DNA of 64,000 nucleotides from the NCBI GenBank assembly GCA_039621445.1, contig CP154955.1:25208354-25272353 (forward strand), written 5' to 3'. The translations under genes and the position numbers were made by a program. The DNA comes from Euglena gracilis. Lineage: Eukaryota > Euglenida > Euglenophyceae > Euglenales. The notes under the pieces were generated by a model. It ran no database searches. It worked only from the letters and a program-made list of their open reading frames with translations, and was not told the DNA's origin. Of the stretch, positions 11,089 through 22,299 are shown piece by piece (within the stretch, counting starts at the first letter, position 1; every line of letters begins with the position of its first letter).

Positions 11089-11284
11089 TCAGGTAGCGCG
11101 GGCGGCGGCCACGCCGGGCGGCGCGGCGGGGCGGCGGGGGCGCCACCGCTGCCACCGCCCGGTGGTGGGGGGCGGCCAGGGCACCGCCGCCAGGTCCCCC
11201 GGGTCGCCGCAGTCCACTGGGTACCGGGGGCGGCCCCGGGTGGGGGATGGGGGGGGGGGGGCAAGGGGCAGTGCCAAACCAGGG
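11089..11284 (-). CDS. Putative exon, GC-rich, unknown protein
   Basis: A good acceptor (cctctctgcag) ends at 11285. The frame FGTAPCP then RYPVDCGDPGDLAAVPW runs to a TGA at 11089-11091 with third positions almost all G or C, as in the clearer exons nearby. It may be the last exon of the gene whose other exons lie at 12.0-19.3 kb. Alternative frames here are Pro/Arg-rich and less convincing. No family recognised. Confidence 0.45.
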
Positions 11285-12044
11285 CTGCAGAGAGGTTGAG
11301 GGAGAGGTCGAAATCCTCCACCTCTGTGTCAACCACCTCGACCTCGACCTCTACCCCGATGGCACCTCTAGGTCTGTAAACCATCGTAAAATGGCATCGA
11401 ACTGGGGCATAACACACTCCAATTAGGACACTAAAAAGGGTGGGATGCAGAAAAAACAATCCTGGGTGGGGTTTTGAGCGTTGTCATCAGAGATACGTGA
11501 CAAAAATAAAAAATTAAAAAACTTCTCATGTGATTTGTCTGACTTCGAACAAATTTTCCTTCGTTGAGGCTTGATGACCCGGGGGGATCCAGCTCAGAGG
11601 TTGTAAAATTTGGGCTGGCCGACCGCCCTTTTTTAAAGACAGTCTTAAAAACCCCCTGCTTCAGGGAATACAAACACTTTTTTGGGGTGATTTCCAGCGA
11701 CAACGTTTAGATTCTTTCCCAACGCCTTTTTGACCCCTCCGGGGTACCCCCCCCCCGGGGGGGCTCGGCTAGACAGACCCACCCACCCTACCCCCCCCCC
11801 GGGGTCCACGACTAAAAAAAACCCCTGTCCCAAAGAGACTGCACATCCTGTCACCAACCAGCAGAGTCTAGATGATTGTGCATTGTGCATGAAGAAGAAT
11901 ATGATCCAATCCCTCTCTCTCTCTCACTCTCTCTCTGTGGGTGTGTGGGTGGGTGTGGGGTGTGTGGGTGGGGGGGGGGGGTGTGGGGGGGTGGGGGGGG
12001 GGGGTTGGGCGCGTGTACGTGGATTGGAACCAGTTTAGGGCCAC

Positions 12045-12195
12045 CCAGGGCTGGGCAGTTGTGGATGCGGTCGATGCGGGGGCGGCCAGCGCAGAGCGGC
12101 ACCACCGCCGTCATGTTGCCAACCAGGGCGAGGAAGTTGGACAGGGAGGAGACTGCCATCACGAGGAGGTCTGCCAGCAGCATCTGGTCGATGGC
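12045..12195 (-). CDS. Internal exon of unknown gene (12.1 kb)
   Basis: The acceptor gggttgcag ends at 12196 and a GT donor follows 12045 (CCCTGG/GTGGCC). The exon encodes about 50 residues beginning AIDQMLLADLLVMAVSSLSN, a helical hydrophobic stretch, then VVPLCAGRPRIDRIHNCP. It reads through without a stop and has normal amino-acid composition, unlike the repeats on either side. Length 151, so it starts in phase 0 and ends in phase 1. I do not recognise the family. Confidence 0.6.
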
Positions 12196-12299
12196 CTGCA
12201 ACCCCAGGGCTGCTTCCCCACCCCGGCCTGCCACCCACCCACCCTCCCATCTATCATCCCACCCACCCACACCAGGGTTTGAATAGTACTGAGCTCTTA

Positions 12300-12960
12300 A
12301 TGGGATTTGCATGCAACGGATGGCCCAAAAGTGGCCGAAAAATGGCCTTTCTCGGCCAGGTGGGTGTTGAGAAAAAACCATCATACGGGCATAGGTGGAG
12401 GGTTCCTAGGGCTCCTTTTTTGGTCGCCCGCACATTTCCTTTTGATTACCCACCATTTTTGAGGAAATTCAGGGAAATCGGTTTTTCGACCCAAGAATGG
12501 CCCAAACGGCACAGTTAGAAGCCTGCCGCACTGTTTGGGCCATGAATTGGCCATAACTCGGGTTAGGCAGGGTTACGGGGAAATCAGGATACCATTAGAT
12601 AGGGCATTTTAAGGGCTTCAATTTAGGTCTACGGGTGTTTTGCTCGATTTTGCTTCATTTTCGAGATATTTGGCATTTCGCGATTTTTTGGCCTAAAAAC
12701 GTCTCAAAATGGGCCAAAAACATGGCGGTTTCTCGGGCAGGTGGGCAGTGCAGGCGGGGAGCAACAGGAAAATCAAAACACGGTTAGGCAGGCCGTTCTA
12801 ATGATTCATCTGACGTTCTGAACATTTTCTTTCATTTTGCTTCGTTTTCGAGATATTTGGAAAATTGTGGGGTTTTTGGCCCATTTTTTGGACCAAAATT
12901 GGCCAAAAGTGGCCGAAAAATTTGTCAAAAAACGCGGATTTGGAACGTAACTTTGGCCAG
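12300..12960 (+). repeat. Dispersed repeat family, copy 1
   Basis: The segment with tcgagatatttggcatttcg (near 12658) recurs at 18,597 with the same 38-base core. The preceding part (gaagcctgccgcactg..., gggcattttaagggc) recurs at about 18,850-18,960, and an inverted version lies near 32,080-32,250. No coding potential is seen. Confidence 0.6.
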
Positions 12961-13762
12961 CTGCGGAGTTACCGGGAAAGCCCCCGTTGGATAGGGCGGT
13001 GCACGGGCTTGAATTCTATATTGGGCCCTTTGGACGATTCGGCGGCCCTGGGGAGTTGTTTCCCAAATACACGTTTTCTTGCTGGCAGATACACCCTGTT
13101 TTACGGTCCCATTTTTGGACTTGGCCCCATTACAACGGGCGTAACTCGGGCCAGACGCAAAAATTAGGAGTAATTTAGGCCATCAACAGATGCAGGGGAC
13201 CATGGGGGATATCTTTCTCCAGGACAACTTCCTTTTGCGGGAGCCGGAAACCTTGGTTCTCCCAAGGTGGCCCGAGAGGGCCGAGAGGGGGGGAGGAGGG
13301 GGGTCAAAAAGGGGTTTTCCCCCTGGAAAGCTTTGCTAAGTAAGCTAAGAGCTCTTACCCATAAAGGGATAAGATCTCGGCGACCTTTATCTTCACCCAC
13401 ACACCCACACCCACACCCAACCCCCACCCCCACCCCCACACCAGCACCCACACCCCCACACACGCCCACCAACCCACCCACTGACCCAACCAACCACACC
13501 CACACACGCTCAAACACACACAAACACACACCACGTTGGGGGGTGAAGGAGATCGTTGCTACACCTTCCCTTTCTGCACCACCATGTGGTCAGAAATCCT
13601 ATTTTCCCTCAATCTCAGCAGTTGGAATCCGAAATGCCTCTTTGTGGCCCAAAGAAGTTTGGAGAAATACATGGGCTCAAATTAAAGCTGCTGTCCTCAC
13701 CGCTGCAAACCTACCGGTCCCAAACTGTGGCCCATACCTGCCCCCCCCCCCCCCAACAACAC

Positions 13763-13895
13763 CACCGAGGGGCGGCCCTGCCCCGCAGGGCGACCTCCCC
13801 CTTGCTGAACACCCGCACCCGGTCCCGCCCCGGCGGCTGCTCCCACTCCAGCTCCTCGATCTCCGGCCCGGACGAAGGGCAGGGCCCGCCTCCCC
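13763..13895 (-). CDS. Internal exon of unknown gene (13.8 kb)
   Basis: The acceptor ccccgcccag ends at 13896; the donor is TG/GTGTTG after 13763. The frame beginning two bases in reads SSGPEIEELEWEQPPGRDR then VRVFSKGEVALRGRAAPRW, with codons ending almost only in G or C. It begins with two bases completing a codon and ends with two (phase 2). The other frames here are Gly/Pro/Ala-rich noise. No family recognised. Confidence 0.62.
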
Positions 13896-14124
13896 CTGGG
13901 CGGGGGGGGGGGTCTGGGCCCGGGGACGGTCCTCAACGGCGGGCACCGCATCAAGTCAGTCCCTGGGGGGGGGGGCTTTAAGGGGGGGGGGGCTTCCGGG
14001 CGGTGGAGAACGACGGGGGGCACAGCCCCGCCCATGGGCTGCCCCACGTACGCACACGGGACTGCTGGCCAAGCCCAGGGGTCACGGCTGTGAGAGAGAA
14101 GCCCCTCCCTCGGCCCCCTCAGAC

Positions 14125-14290
14125 TTGCACGGCCGCCAGCCACGGTGCCTCCCGCGGCCCTCCCCTTGCTGTCGGAGTGGACCCAGAACCGCAGCCCCAG
14201 GGCCCCCTGCGGCGTGCGGCGGCGGTACTCCGCGTGGCGCCGCCGCAGCCCCGCGACCACCGCCCAGTACCGCGCCCGGGCGTCACCCGC
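14125..14290 (-). CDS. Coding segment of unknown gene (14.2 kb)
   Basis: The frame reads ARYWAVVAGLRRRHAEYRRR then TPQGALGLRFWVHSDSKG, with near-complete G/C at third positions, up to a GT at 14124. There is no AG between this segment and the one at 14339-14456, only long G runs, so the two should belong to one exon. Yet a TGA and a frame change separate them. A miscounted homopolymer is the simplest explanation. No firm family; see findings for a weak resemblance. Confidence 0.6.
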
Positions 14291-14338
14291 CGGCCCCCCC
14301 CCACCCCCCCCCCGCGAGGGCCCCCCCCCCCCCGGGAT

Positions 14339-14456
14339 TCAGCGACGCCCCGGCCACGACATGTTGAGCCGCCGCAGCCCGGCGTCGTTCTGCCGGCAGT
14401 GGACCACGACGTTGATGTCCCCCGGGTCGAACCACACCACCGCCCCCGGCCCCGGG
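14339..14456 (-). CDS. Coding segment with a hydrophobic-D-P-G motif (14.4 kb)
   Basis: After a pyrimidine-rich acceptor (cttccccctgcgag, ending at 14457) the frame reads PGPGAVVWFDPGDINVVVHC then RQNDAGLRRLNMSWPGRR, closing at a TGA (14339-14341). Third positions are G/C-rich. It lies directly upstream of the 14.2-kb segment. The strand-D-P-G-strand pattern recalls the first RuvC motif of several nucleases, but no other motif supports that. Confidence 0.6.
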
Positions 14457-14719
14457 CTCGCAGGGGGAAGCGGTGGCCTGTAGGCTGTCACCCACACCCA
14501 CAACCCGAAGACAGTGGTGGCTGTCTCCGAAAGACACCCCGGGGAGAGGGGCATCTTGGAGATTGGGAACTTCGGGCTGGCTGAAAGAAGGCTGCTGGCT
14601 CACCTTACGAGGTCCGTCAGCTGGGACGGGGCCCAAGCTGGGCCGGAACCGGGTTTTGGGAAAAATACAAAAACTTGCCAAAGGTGCAAAAAATAGTTTT
14701 TCCCCCAAAATTTGAACTG

Positions 14720-17700
14720 GGACTTATTGTGCCTTCGATGGGAAAAAAATCTGTCCAAAAACCTTTCAGGCAGCGGGCAGGGATGAAAGCCGTTTATGCG
14801 GGGGTCCAGTGCTGGAAAACGCCTGCTGCCAGCAATGAAATACTTCCTTTGTGGCGAAGGAGTTCATTTCATGAAGAGCCATTCGTTTCGACGGGATTGG
14901 GGCTGCGTTTGAAAACGCAGGTTCAGCAGTGATTTAAGTGTGTTCATAAAACAACATGGCTTTGGTCAAAATCTGTGTTTCTCAACCTCGGCGAATGACA
15001 CCTTACTGAGCGACGGCATTTTTCATTAAATAAGCAGCTGGAATTCCTAATTCAGGAATGCCATGGCGATCCTGATTTTTCTTGGACTTGCCGTCAAAGG
15101 CGTGAACTCAATAAAATAAAATTATGGCGTGGAGGGGAGTGTTCCGGACCTAGAAGTCCCCTGAACGCACGCGCGCGCGCACACACACACACACACGCGC
15201 GCGCGCACGCACACACAAATATATGATGCTGGTGCACGGTCCCAACTGTATCCAGACACAGAACTAGATCTGATTTTTGTGTGTGAGGGGAGCCAGCAGC
15301 CGGGTGGTTGGACACCACGGAGGTACATGCGCTGCAGGGAGGCCTGGATGGAGTGCCGGGCAGCACAGTGCTCCTATGAAACGGCTGCTCTGCTACAGGA
15401 GAGGAGGAGGGAATCCCGGAGAAATTCCATACCCCCGTTGGCCACTTCTGGGGGATGCGGAAAATTACCTACATAGTGTCCATCTGTCCTTTGCGGGGGG
15501 GGGGGGGGGGCTGAACCTAAACCTCTGGGGCAGGCCATTTAGGACCAGCAGCAAAACTGATGCATAATGACACACACCTGGGCATGCCTGAGAAAGGACC
15601 AGGGGGACGATGGGGTAATTCCATCGTGTTTTCATTGATAAACCCGTGAAACAAACCCTAAAGAGATTGTGTTGCTGAAACATATTTATAGGGTCTGAAG
15701 AGCTCCCTTCAAAAACTGGTGTCACGATTTTCCATGTTCACATGACCGCAACTTTGTGTGTGGCATGGCTGCAGGTGTACTCACTTGCACAGTAATGCTT
15801 TGGCAAACCGTGTGAAGCAAAAATTTTGTGGAGGACTGTGTCGCTCGCCACGCCGGGGTGAAAAGGGTGTAGCACCAAAACTGGGTCCAGCAATCAAATA
15901 CGATGTACAGTGCGGTGCCATTGTTGATGCAGGAGTCCTTGCCCACGGCTAGGCGTGGCCATCAGTGCCCTGTTTCATATGGGGAGAGTGTGCCGTTAGT
16001 AGACTCCAAAGAATACAAAATTAACAAAAAAAATAACACAATATGCATGGGATGTGTGTGAGGGGGTGAGAAATGGACACTTTGGAGTAAAATGCATAAT
16101 TCCAAGAACTCAAGACATACAAAATTGGACAGTTTATTTCTCACAGAGATAAGGAATTTTGGGGTCAAAATTTGAAAATTTTCAAATGACCGAAATCTGA
16201 GCGACTTGTTTAATAATTTGGCAACTCTGTAATTGCCTCCCCTCACCCCTGGAGGTTGAGTAGAATGACCCAGGGGTTCTGGTCTAGGGCCTTCTAAGGT
16301 GCTCTAGGTTTGAGGCCATCTGGGAACCCCCCCAAAGGTTAAATCAAATTAAATGAAAACTAAACAAATTTGCAAAGATCAATTATTTATCTCCTTTACC
16401 AGGCACCAACAAAAACGCCATTTTGATAAAATTTGCCAAAAAATCACACTTGCATAATTTGCCGTTCAGGGGGGTGGGGTGAAAAATATCGAGCTCCTCG
16501 GTGGGTCAAAAAGTGTCAGTTGGTCATGAGCTGTTTAGGAAGAGGCGCATCCCCCCTTGACCACAGAGGAGGGCCACCCTCCCCCCTCTAAAACTGCTTA
16601 TATGGAATCCTGACCCAGCAGCCTTTTTTGAGCCGTACCACACTCCTGCTGCGTCGGTGAATTTTTCTTCCTGTCCATTATTCAGCAAGACCATTTTGTG
16701 AATGGGATAAAAATCCATCCAACCCTCCACTGAATAGGAGCCCTCCAGCACTCTGAGAAGTGTATTTACCCCATGCCAGGCTTCTTTCTATCAAACCCCG
16801 GGGGGGGGGGGGCTATGGCTGCTTGCCCATGGCAAGGCACATGGGATCGGGTTTGGCTCCCAGGTTCTGCCGACCAAGCCAAATTCTCTCTTGGGAATGG
16901 CCAGTCTCGGGCCTCCGGTGCCTTCGGCACCAGGGTGTGCCATAACACCACCCACCCCAAAACCCAACCCCTTCTCTGGAGTTGAAAGCGCCCTACCTGC
17001 CCATCGCCCCCTCGGGGGGAAAGAAGCCTGGACACAGCTGCAGACCTTGGCACAATCAAAATCACCAGAGTTGGCAACTTTCTCATTGTCATCTTAGGGT
17101 GTAAACAAAAACAGGCTGGCCAAGAAACAAAAGACTTCCGAGGATGTTTCAATGGGGTATCTATTTTTTGCCACAAAAATCCAAACCCCCCCTTACATGA
17201 GGATAGCCCCCCCCCCGTTGGGTTTTTCACCAATTGTTTGGCTGATAACCCTGGAGGGGTCATAAATGCTGGCTTGGTGCTGCGGACCACACCAGCGGGG
17301 GAGGTCAAGGTTGGGGTGAGTTTAAAAGTGTTAAAAGTTAAAAGGTTGGGTCAATCAAAATCAAACCTTTTTCCAGCAAGAGACGATGTGAGGACAAAGT
17401 GATGTCGACACTTTTCCCATTCAATCGTTGCACTTAATACAAGGTCCTGGTCTGAGCCAATCCCTCCTCTCCAAGCACGTGACGTTCTCCCAGATACCCA
17501 ACCACTCAGGGTGGATGATCGTCATGTTTGGGGTTGAAGAACGCCCTCTGGGCCAAGGCTATGGCTGCAATTCATTTCTTGCGAGGAAAGCACAAGTACA
17601 ACGTGTGCACATGAGTGTGTTCCAACCAGCACCGGCCCTCGTACCAAATACAACCGCCAATCTGCTCACTCGTTATGACAACGTATTGATACAATTTGAC

Positions 17701-17860
17701 CCAATTGATACATATTGATTGATTCATTCATCCAAATCGCTCACTCACAGGCACGCATGCACACCCACGCGTACGTGTGTGTGCATGGACGTGCATGTGC
17801 ATACCTTAACCTCCCCCCCCCCCTCCCGGCTGTCCTGCCAGCCAGCTGGGCCCCCACTGA
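14720..17860. other. Non-coding stretch (presumed intron)
   Basis: I see no convincing exon. It contains a GC/CA microsatellite at 15,165-15,222, a poly-G run at 15,496-15,510, and one copy of the GGTGCC hairpin repeat at 16,790-16,985. Confidence 0.4.
16790..16985. repeat. GGTGCC hairpin repeat, copy 1
   Basis: The order is: a CCCC/GGGG block, ttgcccatggcaaggcac, ctgccgaccaagccaaatt, aatggcca, a ggtgccttcggcacc palindrome, then tgtgccataacaccacccac. The same order recurs at 54,000-54,170 and 55,480-55,640. Confidence 0.55.
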
Positions 17861-17869
17861 ACCAAAGGG

Positions 17870-18132
17870 CGGCCCTGGCGGGGTGGCCCAGCGGAACCAG
17901 CGGTAGTGTTTGAAGGACCGCAGGCCCTCCGCGAGGGGCAGGTGGTCCATCGTCCGCAGCGGGTTGACGACGTACTCCCGGCCAGGGCGGCGCGGCGTGC
18001 CACCCCCCCCCCCCCCGGGTCCTGAAGGCGACGCCCTGCCCCAGGCCGACGTGGTGCGCCGCCGCGATGCACGAGATGTCCGCCTCCAGGCGGTGGCCGC
18101 GGCCGGGGGACTGCCCCGGGGTTCGATATGGA
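17870..18132 (-). CDS. Exon of unknown gene interrupted by a G homopolymer (18 kb)
   Basis: The acceptor cccccaccag ends at 18133. The first part reads RGHRLEADISCIAAAHHVGL then GQGVAFRTR. After a run of 13-14 G near 18,000-18,015 the coding frame is shifted: REYVVNPLRTMDHLPLAEGL then RSFKHYRWFRWATPP. Both parts have G/C at nearly all third positions and the run contains no AG, so an intron is unlikely. An indel in the homopolymer, real or from sequencing, best explains the shift. The donor is not clear. Family not recognised. Confidence 0.62.
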
Positions 18133-18234
18133 CTGGTGGGGGGGGGGGTAGGACCCCCCTCCGGTCCAGGATGGGGGGGATGCCTCACCCTCCTAAACAG
18201 TGAGCCGCGGGCCGGGTGACGGATTTCCGGCCCA

Positions 18235-18500
18235 GTGCAAAGCGCCGAAAATGGGCCGAGAATGTCATCCTCGGCACTTTTGGGGCAAACTTTTCATCAA
18301 AGATGCCAAAACGTTTCGGCGCAAAGCGCTGGAAGGAGAGATACTGACCTCTTGGAGTGGTCCAGGGGGTCGAGACCTCCCCGGAGGTCAATCCTGGGGT
18401 AGGTCTCGACCCCCTGGCAAGGGGGACCCCCCGATCTTGGAGGGGGGCCACCCCCGTTCTCTACCGCATACTCTCCTTGCATGCGGTAGAGAACTCCCCT
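18235..18500. repeat. GCAAAGCGCCG repeat-rich block
   Basis: Contains gtgcaaagcgccgaaaatgg and a hairpin around gacctccccggaggtc. The same style of sequence occurs at 53,090-53,400 (ggtgcaaagcactgaaaggg). No coding potential. Confidence 0.45.
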
Positions 18501-18589
18501 TGTACGCATACCCTCCTTGCATCGAACCCTGGACTGCCCCCTCCTGGCCCCAGGTTTGAGCGTCTGCTTGTGCCTCCCCTCCCCCGGGG

Positions 18590-18970
18590 ATTCATTTTCG
18601 AGATATTTGGCATTTCGCGATTTTCGGGCCCAAAAACGGCCCAAAATGGGTTAAAAAAAGGCCGTTTCTCGGTCCGGGTGGAGAGTTGAGAAAAAGTGAC
18701 CATACAAGCATATGGAGCGTTCCCAACAGGGCTTCATTTCTTGGTCACCGGACATTTCCTTCGATTCCCGACAATTTTTGAGAAATTTTGAAAATTGACC
18801 TTTCTCTTTTTCTTTTTCGACCCAAAAAAGGCCAAAAACGGCAGAGTCGGAAGCCTGCCACGCTGATTTGGGCTGTAAATTGGCCATATTTTGGACTTGG
18901 CGGGGAATTATGAGGAAATCAAAATACCACGAGATGGGGCATTTTAAGGGCAATAAACAGAGGGCCAAAA
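18590..18970 (+). repeat. Dispersed repeat family, copy 2
   Basis: Shares the tcgagatatttggcatttcg core and the gggcattttaaggg segment with 12,300-12,960. Confidence 0.6.
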
Positions 18971-19193
18971 ATGTAGGCCTGAAGTGTAGGGGGTCCGCAA
19001 GCATGTCCTTTTGCCCAACATGGAGTTGTTAAGAGGTGTTTTGGTGGTGAACATCAGCCAAACCAAGTGACAAGTGTGTTTGTCTGGGGTTTTCCTTTGT
19101 GGCGTCGTCTACGGTCTGAAACCAATGTGACCATTCATGCTGCCGGCAGTAGGGACTCCCCTGGGAGGCGCCGTCGATGCCGGTAGTGCTCAC

Positions 19194-19312
19194 CATGCAG
19201 CGAGGGGCCGAACGATTTGCCGTCGGATTCGGGTTCCACGACCCCGAGGGCGGGAACAACAGCAGGAGGAGGAGGAGGGGGCCCACCGCCCAGCAGCGGC
19301 TGCCCATCGCGG
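19194..19312 (-). CDS. Internal exon, Pro-rich, unknown gene (19.2 kb)
   Basis: The acceptor gctctctcag ends at 19313 and a strong donor CATG/GTGAGC follows 19194. The frame starting one base in encodes 39 residues: RDGQPLLGG, a run of six Pro, then AVVPALGVVEPESDGKSF. It is the most upstream exon I can place for the 11-19 kb minus-strand gene, but its phase does not match the 18-kb exon, so an exon is missing or they belong to different genes. Confidence 0.55.
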
Positions 19313-19995
19313 CTGAGAGAGCAATAGAGCAGGAGTGCCGGCCTCTCCAGCCCTCTGTTGCTGATTGTGTCCAAACCAGGCTTCTTAAGACCCCGGGATG
19401 GAGGGGGTCCCCCACCCACCCACCCATCCTGGCACGGGATTCCCACCCACGGGGGTCTTCAGATTTAAAATTTAAATACCCCCTGGGGATCCTACCCAAG
19501 TGTGCAAGACAACGATTTTCAAAAACCAAATGTTTGAGGGTGGTAAGGCTGAATGGGAATGGGAAATGGGTGGGCATCACCATACATTCCGGCAGGGTTT
19601 CCCATAAATTCATGCCACAAGTAATCATGAACCAGCACAAATTTATCCATTTCCCAATATTTTTGTGGGCAGGGCAATAATTTTTCACCTGCAGTTGATT
19701 CCTCCCATAGGATCGCCCACTGCGGGCATTATTTTTAAGCCTCTTTTAAAAAAAACGTAAATGCCTGAAAATGTGCCATAAATTTTTCGGCCAAAATGCC
19801 CAAAATGCCTTAAAAATTCGGACTGGCAGAATTTTCTCCGACCGAGCGAAAATGAAACACTAAATCTCGGCCAACTCCGGGAAGAAAAATGGGCAGCTTT
19901 CAACCACTTGTCCCCCGGGGGGGGGGCCCAGTAGTTAAACGAGGTGGGGGGTTCGGACTCCCCCCACGTTTAAGAATAGACCGCCCCCTCCCCAT

Positions 19996-20023
19996 CCCTA
20001 ACCCTAACCCTAACCCTAACCCC
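19996..20023 (+). repeat. Interstitial telomere-like repeat (CCCTAA)4
   Basis: Four perfect CCCTAA units immediately precede a CATA microsatellite. Confidence 0.85.
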
Positions 20024-20048
20024 TATAACGTCTGACCCTTTTCAGTGG

Positions 20049-20194
20049 ACATACATACATACATACATACATACATACATACATACATACATACATACAT
20101 ACATACATACATACATACATACATACATACATACATACATACATACATACATACATACATACATACATACATACATACATACATACATACATAC
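20049..20194 (+). repeat. (CATA)n microsatellite
   Basis: An uninterrupted tetranucleotide array of about 145 bases. Reading frames of the type MYVCMYVC across it are not genes. Confidence 0.95.
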
Positions 20195-21352
20195 AATTCA
20201 GTGGACCAGGCGGAGCCTTGGTTTCTTGGTTGGGGGCCGGGCGAATGTCCCAGACACCTTCCCTGGCAGGAGGTCCCTCCCGATCCTTTCAACAAGCACT
20301 GAACCCCTCCATTTTCTTGGCCTCAGTCCAATTCTGATCTTATGAATATGGGAGGAACGGCGAAAGTTGCCCAGCATTTCAACTGGGGTTGGAGGGGGAG
20401 TGGCCTGTGGGCAGCTTTTAAGCCTTGTTCGAGTCAAAAAAGCAGGAGGAACGGGGGGGGGGGCAACACAGACCACCCAAAACCCCACACAAAAAAGGGG
20501 GAACAAACAAAAAAAAACAAAGTAAATGCAAAAAAGTAAAACTTCCATTTCCTGCATTTTTTTAGGGTCTCCTTGTGACAAAGACGCAAGAGCATTAATC
20601 TTTTCAATCAAACTTTATCGTCATTTTCGATTTTTTTTTGAAAAACAGCAATTAAAAACCATTATCAAAAATTTTCCAGAATTATCTCAGGGAGAAAAGG
20701 GGTCCAATGCGAAATTCTTCCAAGTCAAAGGGAAAAACATTTGGCAGCAGAAGTCGAAGAATCGCTGCCCACATAAAAAAAGCACCGAAAATGCAGAAAA
20801 CTCAGATTCTGCCGGAATCAAGAATCTGCAAAAACAACCGGGTTGCTTCCCCTCCCCCCCCCCAGCCAATCCTCAGGGGATGTGCAATGCTGTGTAGTTT
20901 CCTCTGCTCTTGCCGTAGCACAAGATGGAGACAGACCAGCAGCGAGCGCCACAGAAAACCAGGAAGTGCCTGTACACTAATGTACAGAGCAAACCCGCTG
21001 CCCAACAGGGAGGAGCACAGAAAGGCACAGGGTTTTGAATTCCTCAAAAAGAAATCGATTTTTGATACCACTGGCAACAGCTGCAGAGGGAACAGAACGA
21101 AGAACAAGGCACCGGAAAACAGAAAATCTGTGCCTTGAGGTTTCGCGTGTGCTTATAAATAAGGTATCCCCATCAGGGAGCGCACAACACTCTGCACCCA
21201 AAGCGTCGTGCGCAGCAAGGCCATTCCGCACCGTCACTCTAGGGTCGTCTGTGATGATGTCACATGGCGGTGGGTAGTGCGAGATGTACCCTGCAGGAGA
21301 TGATATGGAAGCACATGTGCGTGCCTAGCCCGACAATGGGAGGGTCACTGTT

Positions 21353-21355
<3 letters not shown>

Positions 21356-21403
<48 letters not shown>

Positions 21404-21436
21404 ATATATATATAGATTTATATATATATATATAAA
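21356..21436 (+). repeat. (AT)n microsatellite
   Basis: Alternating AT with short interruptions. Confidence 0.9.
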
Positions 21437-21802
21437 CCACTCCACCCAAAGACTGGCTGGTAATTTCAAAGTGATTTTTGCGTCTGCTCCAATGGTGAAG
21501 TTTCGAGTTTGGTTTGTGGTATCTTCCCAAATGGTGACCCAGCATGTTTTTTGTTTGATTGTCTTGTCTCCCTCCCCCGCTTAAAAATCCTTGCAGTCAT
21601 ATGTCCAAGCAGTTATAAAATCCAAGCAGTTATATGTCCACGCGCGTCCTGTTCTGCGCGGTACACTCCGGGCGAAAGAGAAGTGGTTCTGACTGGCAAG
21701 TGGGTCAGGTCCGGATGGGCACGGTAGAGTGGGTTGCCCAACTGATGGGACAACTGAAGGATGCACGTGACACCTGTGCCACCGTCCCAGTTCTGGCCTG
21801 GG

Positions 21803-22016
21803 TCAGTACACAGCGGGGCGGGGGTAGGCCACGGAGTGGGCGGGCAGGCTGTGGGTCCGGTACAGTGGGGCCTCCGGCGCAACGGTGGCCAGCGGGGCAT
21901 ACGCGCGGCCCCCCGGGCCGGCGTACCGCAGCGCAGGGGCGTAGCCACGGCTCTGGGGGGCGTAGGCAGCTCCGGGGAGGCGGGGCAGGGCGCAGTGGGG
22001 AGCAGTGTGGGTCAAC
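21803..22016 (-). CDS. RING-H2 E3 ligase gene, last exon (Tyr-rich tail)
   Basis: The acceptor cattcccag ends at 22017. One base completes an Arg codon from the exon at 24,547, then the frame runs 70 codons to a TGA at 21803-21805. The tail repeats YAP-like units (GAAYAPQSRGYAPALRYAGP, then RAYAPLATVAPEAPLYRTHS) and ends PRPAVY. It is low in complexity and rich in Tyr, Ala and Pro, probably disordered. Phase agreement with the preceding exon supports the join, and codons are strongly G/C-ending. The role of the tail is unknown. Confidence 0.72.
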
Positions 22017-22209
22017 CTGGGAATGTAAAGCTCGCCCACTGCAGCCACCCTTGCAAGTAGTCGCAGCTGCAAAGCGTGCATGCCCACCGCAAGCAAACAG
22101 GGACCAACCCTGTCCTTCCACAGGGGGGTCGCTGAGCTCTTATCTCTTTAGAGTAAGAGCGAAGCTTACCACCGGGGCCGGAGGGGGGTGTCCGACCCCG
22201 GGGCGATAG

Positions 22210-22262
22210 ACCCCCCCCCCCCCCCCCCCCCCCCCCCCACCCCCCCCCCCCCCCCCCCCCGC
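22210..22262. repeat. Poly-C tract
   Basis: About 50 bases of nearly pure C. Its length is unreliable in most sequencing methods. Confidence 0.85.
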
Positions 22263-22299
22263 CCGCCCGCCCCCCTCCCTGGGTAGGCAGGGTGGCCTG

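Noticed and set aside
13267-14367. A 366-codon plus-strand Pro/Arg-rich frame
   Set aside because: Antisense to well-supported minus-strand exons and crossing C-runs and a CA-rich tract; composition is what antisense GC-rich coding DNA gives.
19925-19975. tRNA gene (gttcggactc resembles a T-loop)
   Set aside because: No matching acceptor stem, D-arm or anticodon arm around it; it is part of a C/G-run hairpin.
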